Assembly: GCF_024679245.1 (NCBI RefSeq)
Contig: NC_090174.1
Span: 15,083,350 to 15,147,349, forward strand
DNA length: 64,000 nucleotides
Reading direction: 5' to 3'
From: Pseudorasbora parva
Taxonomy: Eukaryota; Chordata; Actinopteri; Cypriniformes; Gobionidae
The position numbers and the translations under genes are program-made. Below are positions 12,262 to 24,711 of the stretch, one piece after another (the first letter of the stretch is position 1; every line of letters starts with the position of its first letter). Below the pieces are notes generated by a model, which saw only the letters and a list, made by a program, of their open reading frames with translations, did no database searches and was not told where the DNA came from.

Positions 12262-13520
12262 GCAGACCAACAAAGTTTGGGGCAAAATAAGTAAAGTTTT
12301 ACTGATAGTAATTAAACATATATTTACATATTTACAGTCCCACAAAGGGGGAACAAAACAAAAAGGGTGAAATGGGAACTATAGTGTTGCCAACAAAAAG
12401 AAATAAGGAAAACCCTAAAGACCAACTAACTCAAAGTAAGAAGAAGCTTACTGGAAACAAAACATCAAAAATAAATCTACCTACTCTAACTAAAACAAAA
12501 CTTACAACGGGTGGCAAACACTCCTTACCTGATGTTACTAGACAAAGTTAAGGACTACATGTTGCAAAAATGTGCAGGGCCCCTAACCTGTTCCCAATTT
12601 TAAAACAATACAAACAAGTTGAAAACTTTACAACAAAGGCCAGAGGCCAGCACAAAGGAAAGAGGAAAAAAAGTCTTAGTGTAGCAGCCATCTTGGGGTT
12701 TTATAGTCTTTGATGATCTCAGGCAGCGATTGGCTGGAGCAAGTACACATGATGGAACCAATGAGTGGACAGGCTCCTGCAAAAGAACATGCACAGAAAA
12801 ACAAGACACGTATGCCTAAAGGGCATAACAGATGTATACTGAGGAAACATCTCCACTTGTTTTAATTTTGCCTATGTGTGTTATGAGAGCAGGAACTAAT
12901 TTGTGATCAGGAATTTTCTTGTGTTCCGCTCTTCTCCGCAACTTGCTACTTCTTCCATTAAAATCAAAAAAGAAAAACAAACAAACAAATAAAGACACCA
13001 CTGTGATTTAGAACCTTGACCCAACAAGTGATATGTTTGGTACTGAATTTGTTTACCGAAAAAAAAAAAACCTGATGTAGAGATAAACTACCAATAACAA
13101 ACGAAGAACCATGGGGAATAAGCAAATGTTGTAACTTTCACCCCTTCCCTGCGGAGTAAGTCTTTTTACTTATAACTGAGAATGCCCTTCCTGTTGTCAA
13201 ATTCTCAACGTAATTGCTAAAATTATGAGCAGGGGTCAAGCTTCCAGTGGACTCCTGCTCTGTTTCAGGCACACTTCAGGAAGTAACTCTACCCTGAATT
13301 CTCACATTACCCAGTGGAGCTATCTGCAGAAGTTCACTGATTATACCTCCATCAGATTATGTGTGTTGGAACAACTGTAGTAGTAACTGGAGTAACTGTA
13401 ACGTAGAATGTGAGACTAGAATTGGTGTATCTTGAATAATAACACCTTTTTTGTAATGAAAATATTGTGCTGAAATGTGTCTGGAAGACAATACTTTACT
13501 GAAGAATTTAAACGCACAAT
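12262..13520. other. No gene recognised
   Basis: Unassigned sequence on the right of the MITE. The sequence on both sides of the MITE (about 11779-11882 and 12262-12800) could be one older repeat, possibly a solo LTR beginning tgttacgtcccc near 11781, but I found no matching end and do not call it. Confidence 0.4.
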
Positions 13521-13546
13521 TATTTTATTATTATTAATAATAATAA

Positions 13547-13631
<85 letters not shown>
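13521..13631. repeat. Compound (TTA/AAT)n-(TA)n microsatellite
   Basis: A short TTA/ATA run to 13550, then about 40 uninterrupted TA units to 13631. Confidence 0.95.
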
Positions 13632-13635
<4 letters not shown>

Positions 13636-15143
13636 TTATTATAGTATTTATCTTTTCTATTTTATTTGACTTATTTTTATGTTTTTTATGTTTTTTTATT
13701 TTGTAATTAAAAATAAATAATGTATTTATTGTGTAATTATTTAATTTATCTTACTTTTACTTCCCACAATCTGTGGTATCAGACATTTTTATGATCGGGT
13801 GCTTTGTCCTAAAACAAGTGTAAAGATAATTTACTCTGAGTATATTCTTTTACCTGGGAAATTAACATTTATTTCTCCAACTGTTGCTCTGTGTTTTTAA
13901 ATAGCTGAACTAACTGTGAAATGCACCTCTTATGTAAAATAGATAAAAAGCGCTATTATCTAATTATGTAAAAGCATGCAATTTCACTTTGACCCTGCCT
14001 CGGGGAGAGAGATTGAATGAGAAAAACAAATGGCCCAACAGATAATGTTTCTGGGTTTGTTTTCTCTCTCTGTGATTGAGCTTTTGGCTATCAGCATGTG
14101 CATAACCGTGTCTAAGAAACAAGTACTTCAGATAAAACTGTTTTATATGAGAAGTATCTCCTCTGGTACGATACTCATTAGTTTCCAGGCGATGGCAACA
14201 TAACATCCCTGTCCAGTGTTACTGAATGAATTAATGACGGCACTGGGAGATGTGTCATATAGTGTTAATCTGGTCGGGTCCTTCAGCTAGAAATTAATTT
14301 CCATCTGAAAACAGATTCTACCCTTCTGATAATAGAGAAATGGACGTCTTATGCAATAAAGCTCTTTTCAGAAATGGGGTTCAGAAACAGCGGTGGTGGC
14401 TAATTTTCTCCCCAGGAGCGTTTTATAAAAAAGTGAGAGCAAGACATCATCCTGTGAAAAAAACAAAAACAACTTCTGTGTCTTTTTGCCCTGTTTGTTC
14501 TAAATAGGTTTTTTTTAAATTTATGTTTAGGGTGAGGTGATGAAATCATAAAAAAAACAAAAAAAACAAAACAAAACAACGAGACACTTACAAAACAATA
14601 ATGTGCAACTGCGTGATACAGTGATGTCATCACATGGTAATTCCATGTTATTTTTTAGATAACCCATGGAACACTTTACCTTATTCTTATCCACAACTTT
14701 CCCGAACTCTGACCTTTCCCATGATCGCTATGGCAACGTAGAACGCCGGTAACGGACTTCCGGTTTACATTAGTCTGTACTGTTATCAGCTAAACGCTTG
14801 GTTGTATTATCAGGATTCAGGAGTAGATTTTTACAACAACGCTTCAGGCAAAATGATCACATGTCCCAGATGGTCGCATGGATCTGACTATCTTACTAAT
14901 ATCTGTAGCATTAAGCGATTCACCTGAGTTATGCGGTGAACACATTTTGCCACTGTGTGGTAGGCCAGCTTGGCTGTTCCTATGATCCACGCAAGAGTTA
15001 CCTTCCGTCAATGCGCCTGTAAATCGATTTTATTTTATTATAAATAAAGGTTTATTTGTTTATAGTTATTTATTTTGTTAGATATTTCCACTTTGCGGGA
15101 GTCACGCAAAATAATTTTATTTTCCCGCAACTTGCACACAATG
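13632..15143. other. No gene recognised
   Basis: Unique-looking intronic DNA. 13860-14400 is of normal complexity and could hold conserved non-coding sequence. A-rich runs lie at 14460-14580. No splice-bounded open frame was recognised. Confidence 0.4.
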
Positions 15144-15259
15144 TGCGTCTCAATCGGCTCCCTAGTTCAGTTGTCAGGGCACTGATCAGGGAGTCAGCCC
15201 ATTGACTTATGTCCTGATCAGTATCCTGACAACTGAACAAGGGAGCCGATTGAGACGCA
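15144..15259. repeat. Foldback element with 47-bp arms
   Basis: Arms 15144-15190 and 15213-15259 are inverted complements with 3 mismatches in 47 and a 22-nt loop. Each arm begins with tgcgtctcaatcggctccc. An RNA or single strand of this would form a long hairpin. Probably a small foldback MITE; no clear target duplication was seen. Confidence 0.88.
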
Positions 15260-15988
15260 GGGAATATCTTGCCGCCCGCATCCGCATTCACCCATCAAAT
15301 ATTATCCCGCGTCGCACTCGGTTGTGCTGGGTCCCGCTGGAGTGCAGGTCTATATTTGGAAGGTAATGTTAGGCTGAGAGCGGTCTTGATACACATTAAA
15401 TCTGTAAAATATTGAAACCAATAAACATACCCCTTGCAAAAAATTATACAGTTGTACTGCAGTATTTTAAATAGGTTAAACTAATATATAAACTCAATAA
15501 TTACATTTACAGCAATGAAATGTAAATTTTTATTACAATGCACTTAAATTAAATTAAGTTCATGCATCTATTTTCATGTTGATTAAAAAAAAGTCTACTG
15601 ACAATGTCTGACATGATTTCAACAATTACAAATATTAAAATATAAATATTACTTCTACATCACAATTCTTGAGTTTATTTGAAGCTCGTTGGGCATTGAA
15701 TGGGTGCGTATGGTGCTAGGCAACATGTCAAACGGGTCCGTTTATGTTGCATGGTTTATGGAAGCATGGTTTCGGAGGTGTGAGACCCAGGCGCTCAGGG
15801 CTCATTAACCCCGACGAGAGCAGCCTTAACTCGGCTCGTCCTTCTGACGACTGCCGCTGCCGGGCAAAAGCCCCACTCCCATGACGCAAATTCGCGTCTG
15901 TTGTGTAGTGAATGAAGCGAATGGATTCAAAATGTTCACGCGTCCAAGTTCGCGCAAATAGCGCTATTTATTCGCGTCCCTCGTGTCT
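15260..15988. other. No gene recognised
   Basis: AT-rich to about 15680, then CpG-richer (15690-15988). No recognisable exon or element end. Confidence 0.4.
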
Positions 15989-15996
15989 GGTGTGAG

Positions 15997-17506
15997 CAGA
16001 GCCGGCCCAGCCACTAAGCGACCCTTGCAATTGCAAAGGGCCCCGTGGCCTGCAGAGGGCCCCCTAGAGAGCGCACGCACCTCGCCTCATCTGTTTGGGG
16101 AGGTGTTTATTATACTCGCGCAGACTGGGTGCAGGCGTGATGAGACGTCATGCTCGACCAGATTCGCCTCGAGCTTCGTCGGTTGCGGAGCCACACGCAA
16201 AGTTACAAAATTTGACGTGCACACCGCCAAGCGAAATTGGGTCTCGCGCACTCCTCGACGCAATTTTTGCCGCGCTCGTGCGGACGCATCAAGTATAAAC
16301 AAGGCTTAAAGCTACACTGAAGTTGGCCGTTTGATAAATGCAAGTTAATTCTTCAGTTCAATATTTGTGTCTAAAAAAGGCACATAAGTTCCTGTAGAGA
16401 TAGCAATCCACATTCTCCTTTTTTTGCCAAATAAATGAAAGCATGTCATCAATGTCTTTCTCTTGCTGTATCAAAATCTCACCTAGCTTTCCTCAGAGAT
16501 AGTCAAGTTCAGTTTGTGCATGATTACATGATATAACAATTGTGTTAATACTGTATCCTGAATTGTGGATAAGTAAGCTATATATCATATTATGCTGAAG
16601 TAAATTTCTGGAGTGTTAACAAGTAAAAGCAAAAGCAAAAACAACAACCGTACAGAACTTAAAAACCGTGACCCTAAAGCCGTGATACGAACCGTGGCTT
16701 TTGTGAACCGTGCCACCCCTAATGTGTACCTAAAGCAGTTTTCATCAATTTTATTTATTGCTTTTGGTATTTATTCACGTGTATTTTTTGTTAACAGACT
16801 GAGAGTCCATTGCTTTTCTTGTTTTTTGGTTGTTTTGTTAATTTATTGTGGATATTTAAAATGTTTTCCGTATCAGAGTCTTTAGAGATAAAAGTTTATT
16901 GATCTTTAAAAAAGGTGTACCTGCATTATTATGCCATTTTCATTATTTTAGATGAAAATGGGTTTAGAACGAAAAATCTTATCATTTATCGCAATAATTT
17001 CTTGACCAATTTCTTTTCCAGCAAAATTTGTTATCGTGTGCTGTTTTGCCTTTTAATTAAACTCTGGTGTCAATTAAAAATGTTTCTTTGATGGTCAGTG
17101 AAAATCACTTTATCAGTCTTTTTATTCAGCAAGTTCATCCGTGTGTTCATTGCACTGCACTGCCATTCAGCTCAGTGGTATCATAATTTTCCTGTTAGAC
17201 ATCAAACATGGAACTCAACTCAAGAACTCAAGGTCTTTTATTGACATTCTGTACATGCTACCACATAAGAACGAAATACATACTCAGGACCAGCAGCGTA
17301 AAAAAAAAGATAATTATCATACAGTAGGCTACATAGAATAATTAAAACATAATTTAATAGACTACAAAATTTTAAAGTAACATAGTAGATATATGTACAG
17401 TTTAGTTATAAGGTAGTCATTGCTTTTCTTTAGGCCTTACTTAAAACGGTCAAGGGCCTCCAACCAAATTTTGCTTAGGGCCCCCAAAGGTCTAGGGCCG
17501 GCTCTG
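15997..17506. mobile_element. hAT-type transposon with perfect 8-bp duplication
   Basis: Termini are perfect 12-bp inverted repeats (cagagccggccc and gggccggctctg). The flanking duplication ggtgtgag is exact (15989-15996 and 17507-17514). No transposase is visible. The interior at about 16690-17045 matches the body of the element at 49424-49846, so it contains a remnant of a second hAT family. A further end-like motif, gtgccacccctaa, lies at about 16706-16720. Confidence 0.92.
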
Positions 17507-17653
17507 GGTGTGAGCAACATAACTGTTGTGTGCGCTAAACCAGAACTGAGATACCGTCAACCGGAAGTATCGAGTGTCATGGCGACGCCCACTAACACTT
17601 GCAGGAAAGTTGTGGATACCATGTCATTTTTATATGGTACTCCAAGATACCTC

Positions 17654-20600
17654 CAGAGCTGCCAACTCTCACGCATTGGCCGTGAGACACACGCATTTGA
17701 TTGGTTTCACACGCTCACACGCCACACTCTTGATTTCTCACGCTGAAGTGTCAACCCTGTCGGTCAAATGCCTGAAAGATAAGTTTATCTATAGATCTAC
17801 CTGATGAGCCACTCGTAATCGATTAGTTATGCTTTCGGTGAGGGGGTTCAAGATAAATGTGCAACTAAATAAGTGTAGCGCGACCAAAAGCTACATTCCG
17901 TTTTAAGTTCTGACGAGAACGAGCAATGAGCGAAGCGCGAAAGCGTCTCTAGCTAACTATGGTCGCAAGTTCCATCATTAACGTTAAACGAGTTGGTGTT
18001 TCCCGAAACATTGTTCCAACAAACGTTTGCAAACTGCATCACAAAGTTGGTTGGAATGACAGCTCTCGACCTGTGATTATAGCAGAGTATCTTGGTTTTA
18101 TGACGTGGACTTATGTCCATTTTTTAACGAAACAATTCGTAACGAAAATAAATAGTCAAGCAATGCGCACACGAGCAGCTCATGACTCAGAGCGGTTCTG
18201 TTCGTGCTTCATCACTGCATGTGCTGTGAGTAACCTGCATCTTTAGCCTAATCCTGACTCCTGAGGATCTCATATAAGTTGCATACATTTTGTTCTTGTA
18301 CTGATGTTAAATTTGTAGCCATTTTGCACTTTGACAGCCAGTTTGAGATATAGGCTATATTTCAGAATTTTGTGCAATAATTCTGACAGTTTTTCCCATT
18401 GAAATGACTGGGAAAAAGTGTCCCAATAAACCCGAATTCACCCCATACTCTGTGAAATCATAATTACATTGCATTATGTTGCTTGGAACCCCAAATATTA
18501 CAACATTCTTCATTAACAGTTATTCAGTTATTTGTAACAATCTCATTGTAAAAAAAGAAGAAAAATAAAGTAGTTTCAATATAGCTAGCTACTTTTTGAA
18601 AGTAGTGTAGCTACTTTTTCATAAGGGTAGCTTGAATGCAACTTAACTACTTAAAGTAGTTTTACTACAAACATTTTTTTTAGATCACCCACAGCAAAAA
18701 AAAGAGCCGCACAACAGACAGGACAGACAGATTTTTTTCCTTTTTCTTCCTTGTAAAAGTATGCTGTAGGTTGATAATGTATAATCAATTTGTTCTATTT
18801 ATAATATATATAAATATATAAATCATGGCTCTAGTCAGGGGGCGTAACTTTAGTGCAACCCTAACCACATCGGGGTACTGGCGACAAAGTGACTCCACAT
18901 GATATTGTGACACTCACATTTCAAATGAAATGCACTGGTTTCAGATTCGAAAACCACACGGCATTCGCACTCAACCGCCACGCTTAGGATACTGACCACC
19001 TTTTCATCAGAGCACGTGAGCGAAGCAGACTGGTGTGACGCTGCGCTAGATATTCCCTTGTATGCCAGTGCGCTCCACTCACACTTCCCTCTAAAATGTG
19101 AATTGTTTGATTTAAAAGTAGCAATTTCAAGCTTTCTTTAGACGTATGTTTCATGTTTATGTCATGTGATAAGCATTCAGTGAGTTTCAGATTCTCTCGC
19201 AGACAGAAAGTGCACCGTTTTTATTTTACAAAAGCACAAAGTTTTGTTGTTATTGTAAGTTTATTATAAATTATGTCTCACATTTATCTGTATGACTAAA
19301 AATAATATCCGCTATCATGACTAGTGAGGAAAAAAAACATCAGAACTCGCCGGCGCGATTGACGTGTGTAACAAAACCTCTTGCCTGTTTCCGGGGCCTT
19401 CCAGTTAAGCTGAAATGATAGGCTAAGTCTTTCTTGAATACATGTTTTAATTAGGCCTATAGATAGTTATTATATGTGTGCCTTTAAAGCAATAGGCTAT
19501 GCTATATTTTATAAAGTGTAATAGATGTAACTTGTCTGGAGTGCTAAATTGCAGAGCTGGTGCAAACGTATCCATATTGATATGATCAGATCAGACGCTT
19601 TCTCTTTAAAATGTCGTATTTGTTGTTGTTTTTTATTTATTTATTTTTTTAATAATAATTGCACAGCATATATTCACATATAGGCGATTCATCTAAACGG
19701 CGTCGGGATGTTCATTAACCGTATAACGCTGTGAAGTTAGCCAGTTTTTTTTTTAACCCCAAAGCAAAGTATGATCAAGAATACGAGCGTGTGTGTTGGA
19801 GAGAGATGCACGCAAAAAGAACTATAGCAAACTAAGCTACTGATTTTAGTTGGTCTAAATCATGGCCGGCCAACTAAAATGGTCTAAATCAATTCCATTT
19901 GTAGCCTTCAGTAAATTAAATAGCTCAGTATTTTTTTCTGCCTTTATTGGGCATAAGATTAGTAGCCTAATGAATGTGTGCATATTGTGAATTAATTTAA
20001 TAAACATAATTACCTTTCCCAATAGCCTTCAATAAATTAACGTGTCTGCGAAAATGATTCATAAAACATAAATATCAGTTAACCAGATTTACTTTCTTCA
20101 CTGACGAAAATTGTCCCTGACATGGTTTTTAAGCTATTTTTATCAAATTTTTTTGGTCTTCAGAACATATTAAAATGCACATATGTAGATCATAGAAATC
20201 AAAATTTTCTCGGGGGTGCATGCCACCGAACCCCCCTAACTAACTCACATGTGGAATCTCAGTGATTATAAAACCGTGCCTTTATTATGATTAAGGGATG
20301 TAGGTATTATACAGAATAAGGCCTTAATATTTGATTTATAAGTAACAATAAACAGCCAATATCCCAATATAGAATTGGACCCTAAACTAAAGTGTTACCA
20401 TTTTTGTCATACACTCACTGGCCTCACTGGGCCCGTCATTACTAAGTTACGTCACTGTCTCTAGTGCTTTAAAATTGTGTGTGTCTATAGGATGTATATA
20501 CAAACCGTCATATAGATGCAAAAAACAAACAAACAATAGTACCCCATTCAAATGCTGATGCATAAATAGAGAGCGCTATTATTATTAATTATTTTAGCAA

Positions 20601-20678
20601 TTTCTGCTTTGTACGGCAACATTTTGGTTGGCACCACTAAATCTCACTCTAAGTTTTTTTGAAAAGTTGGCAGCTCTG
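17654..20678. mobile_element. Outer hAT-like element, split by a second one
   Basis: Inverted ends cagagctgccaact (17654-17667) and agttggcagctctg (20665-20678) are a perfect 14-bp match. Flanks share tacctc (17648-17653 and 20679-20684), shorter than the 8 bp expected. Without the inner element the copy would be about 1.4 kb. The pairing of ends 3 kb apart is convincing; the superfamily is inferred from the CAGAG terminus. Confidence 0.75.
18836..20457. mobile_element. Inner hAT-like element
   Basis: It begins cagggggcgtaacttta and ends aagttacgtcactg, partly inverted (11 of the first 16 bp pair). Flanks are gctctagt (18828-18835) and tctctagt (20458-20465), 7 of 8 identical. It lies inside element 17654-20678 and so is younger. 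It carries no recognisable transposase. Confidence 0.7.
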
Positions 20679-20765
20679 TACCTCATACATTTAGTATTAC
20701 TATGGTGCAGTCCCTTGGTATTACCATGAAGTTTGAGGTCAATAGGATATTTTGCTTCTGGTCTC

Positions 20766-20816
20766 ACCATGGCTGCATTTATTTGATCAAAAATACAGTG
20801 AAAGCAGTAAAATTGT
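20766..20816 (+). repeat. Left part of an interrupted interspersed repeat
   Basis: ccatggctgcatttatttga ... aaagcagtaaaattg is the beginning of a common cyprinid repeat. It resumes at 23484 (ttattgcaattgaat ... gattgcagagcta) after a 2.7-kb insertion at a TTAA. Confidence 0.6.
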
Positions 20817-20896
20817 TTAAAGGCAAACTATGTAACATTGTTTTACTCAAATATCCAAAGTCCACTAGGCCAGTGTTATACATTTTGTTCAGTTGA

Positions 20897-22460
20897 CAGG
20901 GTATCCGCGGGGTCTTGAAAAGTCTTAAAAGGTGATAAATCAATTTTGGGAAAATTAAGACCCTTATAAAGTATTAAAAAGTCTTATCACGGCTATAAAG
21001 TCTTAAATTTTGAAAGTATTTTGTTCAAGCTTTGTCAAAAGAGTTTGACTCCAAAAAGTATTTATGAATATATTTATTTTCATCCCCATAAGTATTAAAA
21101 AACAACGCGGTGCTCAGTCTCAGATCGGCTCGGAGCGCGCGCGCCAGGGATGGAAATTAGCACCGCCACCTGCCAAATGCGGCTGATTTTGAGTTGTGGC
21201 GGGTAAACTCGCTTCACCTACCGAGCTGTTTCACCTCTTTGTAAACTTTGTTCAATGCATGCGAGTGCTGCCGTATGTGCGCATATAACCAGTCGTTTTC
21301 TCCGTCATCACTCGCGTGAAGACGCGCTGTGAGACTCGCGCGCTCTGTGAGATCTGACGCTGTGCATCATCCGAGAGAGCGCGCGAGTCTCACAGCGCGC
21401 AAATATTAAGTTCTCTTTCTAGTCTTGCGCTTAAACGGACAAACTCACACAAGAAGTATGTCAACATGTCGATCTTGATGAGTATCCTAGCAGACATAGT
21501 CTGAATATGCCCTAAGTGAACTGTATAGTATGCACAGTCAAGAAAGACGAGCATATCCCTGCATCTGGTCTTAAAGGCGCAGTAGCCTTTACTGCTGCCT
21601 GAGTGATGTCCTTATATTTAGTTTGACATTAAACAATGCTCTTGATTGAATAGCTTTTGTAAGTTTAATAAGGATTAATCTTTCATTTAAACAGTTAAAT
21701 ATGCAGTTATTTTACATTTGATTACTTTATTCAATTCTTTCTGCAGGCCAGTAGGCCTGAACATTATTTTTTAATGTACACATGAGTGAGGTCGAGTTAA
21801 ACATTTTAGTTTTAATTTATTTTTATTTTTTTCGGTTTTCGGCTTTGGTTTCTTCTTTTTTGGTTTCAGCCAAGAATTTTGATTTCGGTGCATCCCTACT
21901 GACAATGTTCTGCTCAGTATGTTGTCAACACGCTTCAAAGATGCCAGAATGAATAGTTTCATTGTTGGGACTAAAAACCATAAAACTGGAAGCCATAAAA
22001 GACCACAAATCATCGTGAAAATGTCAGTATTTCATTGAGACTTGAGATTAAATAAACTGCTTAAGTATTGTAGAGCTTGTAGTATTAATTTTCACATGCA
22101 ATTACACATTGTCAGTTAAAAACCAAAAAGTGGCTGGTAAAAACATTGAGTGGTAGACTTTGAAAAAAGTTAATTTCCATCCCTGGCGAGCGCTGTCTAA
22201 GGGTGACGTCATGTATTTTGCGAAATGCGCAGTTAGGGGATGTGTCGTCCTCCTTACGTTGCGAAACAGATATGCAATATAAACAATACAAAACTGGCCT
22301 ACGATAGAGATTTTAAGTCTACATTCGACTACAACTGTTTATTAAAGGTTTGTTGCCGATTAGAACTTGGTGCGATGAGGTCTTAAAATATTTTGAGAAG
22401 GTCTTTAAAAAGTCTTAAAAAGGTCTTGAAATTAACTTCAGGATTCCTGCATATACCCTG
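20897..22460. mobile_element. hAT-like element (cagggtatccgcgg family)
   Basis: Ends are cagggtatccgcgg (20897-20910) and tgcatataccctg (22448-22460). Both sides carry subterminal gtcttaaaa/ttttaagac repeats. An 8-bp duplication is not clear (tcagttga against gttgagtt). It is split by the element at 21145-22185; without that insert it would be about 515 bp. Confidence 0.78.
21145..22185. mobile_element. hAT element nested inside a hAT element
   Basis: Inverted ends cagggatggaaatta (21145-21159) and taatttccatccctg (22171-22185) match perfectly for 15 bp. Flanks are gcgcgcgc (21137-21144) and gcgagcgc (22186-22193), 7 of 8. Its interior near 21775-21900 ends in tttcggtgcatcccta, the terminus of yet another hAT family, so a third layer is likely. 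No intact transposase. Confidence 0.88.
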
Positions 22461-22585
22461 GTTGAGTTCTCACAATAAAATTGCTGTTTTAACCAAGGAC
22501 CCGGGACGTTCAAGGGAGTTGCCTGTCAATTGCGTCATCTGTTACACCTTGGTTTCTGGTTTTATTCTGCAGAAATGCTTTACTG

Positions 22586-23224
22586 TGCGTTCACACCACC
22601 GGTGGCGAGAGCATCAAGGTGGCCAAATGTTATTCATTTTCAATGGGAACCGGGCAGCGAGCTCCGGCGAGAGCGGCACGTCGTGAACGATTTGGGTGTC
22701 GAGGAGAGTTTAAATCAGCTACACTTTGTGGTAATGAGCCATGACGCGGTCTGGCGGCAACCAATTGGAATGTAGAAGTGCTCCGCTTGAGAGAAACCCA
22801 CAGAACGGAGGCCTGTAAACTTTGGTTCCGACCGCATGTTCCCAAGCAAAATGTAAGAGAAGTTGATCATTGCTGTGCGGGTTTCCCTATCATTTATGAC
22901 GAGTTCATTCATAGTGATGTGTAATTTGTAAAGAAGGCACGCAACACTATTTTATAGGTGCTAGATTGCTCGTTTTTCAGCGGGAATGCAATTCATTCTT
23001 ACTTTCACATTTAAACGATTTCATGAGGTTAACTTGTACCCTACTTGTGGTCAGTCTGCCCAACAACATGCTTTTTTTTGCGGCCTCTTCAAATGCCGTT
23101 TTTAAAAAAGACCAAGCATTCTATCTATGTCAGAGCGGCAGCACTTCCACAAAGCTTTCTACAGCGTCATTGGCAGGGTGGCCAGTGCGAATTTTGCCGC
23201 TTTCACCAACGGCGGTGTGAATAC
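22586..23224. repeat. MITE-like repeat with ttcacacc termini
   Basis: gcgttcacaccaccggtggc near the left pairs imperfectly with gccgctttcaccaacggc and ggtgtgaa near the right. The body is GC-rich. The exact ends and duplication are not resolved. Confidence 0.4.
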
Positions 23225-23483
23225 ATGGTTTCTCTTCGTAGTGTGAACAAGTGTCACAGCAGCCGCCAAGCTAACACACTCAGATGTATTTAATATGATA
23301 AACAGGACTACCTCATACTCATGACCAGAAAAGCGGAAATGGCGCTGTGGAATAATAAAAGTCCTGCTGCTTGTGAGACTTCTGTCCGAGTCCCCTGCTC
23401 TCAAACTTGGCGTCATCAAACTACACCTTTTGTTTTTAATAGGTGACCTCTAGCAGACTTAAAAATTACATAGTGCACCTTTA

Positions 23484-24703
23484 ATGTTATCTTTAATAAT
23501 ATTATTGCAATTGAATTTTTACTCTTTGAATATATTTTTAAATGTAACTTATTTGTGTGATTGCAGAGCTACTTTTTCATCACCCAGTACTGTCTTTAGT
23601 GCCAAATTATCCGCAATTATTTATGATTTGTGTGAAATAAAGAAAAGTTTTTGCTGTCTCTTGATCACTATAGTATAAAATAGTCTTTAAAAAATCTCAC
23701 TGGCCTCAAACTTTTGGATGCTAATGTACAGTAAATATGGTAATCAGTGCCTGGTTATTAGCCTACCATTTGATGCGTCACTGATTCGTAGTGCACCACT
23801 GCATTTCTTGTAAAGAGTTTGATTTGTCTGCTTTATAGGCACTTGTGTGTTGGCGGTTGGATGGTCTTGTTTTCTTAGCATAATGCGAAGTTAATTCTGC
23901 CTTTTCACTTCTTTATCGTTTGTGGTGCAGTTATTTTCTACACTGATGGATTCAGACAGAGAAGTGACTGCTTCCACAGTCTGTTTCTCCTGTATACGCT
24001 TTCCTGGCGCTATGCTCGACTGCCTCAAAATGAGAAACACCTGCATCAAAACGCTTTAGCTTCAGTTATATCATCATTTCCCCATGTGTGCTAGGAGTTA
24101 TCTAATTGAAGGATTCATTTCAACCACTCTCGCAGCACATCCCACAAAAGGCCATACTTTAGTGTGTTGTTATTGTATTTTTTACACAATTGAAGGTGTT
24201 GATTGGGTACAAGAAATAGCTGCACAAAATATAAAAGACATATGTAATTCATTATTTTATATATACTTATGCATCATCACTTTCTACTCTAATCTGGAAA
24301 GTTATGGTGTTAATTTTTTATTTACAAAAAATATGATGATAAAATGTTTGTTGACAACCTCTTTTCCATGACAAGAACAACTGTGACAAAAAGACGTGAC
24401 TAAAACGTTGTTAAAAAAAATCTCTTAATATTTTATCTCTTTTTAAATAAAAAATAAAAAGCCTCTAAGTAGTTTCATCAGTCAGTCTGTGTTTTCCTTC
24501 AGTCTAAACTGCCATCATACCTTCTCAGTGATTATCTGTAATAAATCCAACTATGAATCTCGACCTTATTGTTTGTGATTTGTGGTTGCTGAATGTACAT
24601 CGCACTTACGCAACCTGTGTAACAATACAAAGTCTCTTTTTGCTGTTGATTTAATAAAAAAGCATGTAATGCAGAATATTTGGAATTACTATTAGTAAAT
24701 ACT
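23484..24703. other. Right part of the interrupted repeat, then unassigned intron
   Basis: 23484-23610 continues the repeat begun at 20766. From 23611 to 24703 I recognise no gene. 23930-24070 has higher complexity and could be conserved non-coding sequence. 24410-24460 is A/T-rich. Confidence 0.45.
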
Positions 24704-24711
24704 ATACAAAT

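Larger units (their letters stand above)
20821..23479. mobile_element. TTAA-type MITE expanded by nested insertions
   Basis: Flanked by TTAA (20817-20820 and 23480-23483). Inverted ends are aggcaaactatgtaa at the left and ttacatagtgcacct at the right, pairing at most positions. It contains the hAT pair starting at 20897 and a MITE-like repeat at 22586-23224. The host repeat resumes on both sides of the TTAA copies, which supports the boundaries. Confidence 0.8.

Noticed and set aside
11779..12800. Possible solo LTR around the TTAA MITE (starts tgttacgtcccc)
   Set aside because: No matching CA end, no 4-6-bp duplication and no internal retroviral-type genes were found.
15983..16309. 108-codon open frame in a GC-rich stretch
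   Set aside because: It begins before the hAT terminus and runs into it, crossing the target duplication; no recognisable domain.
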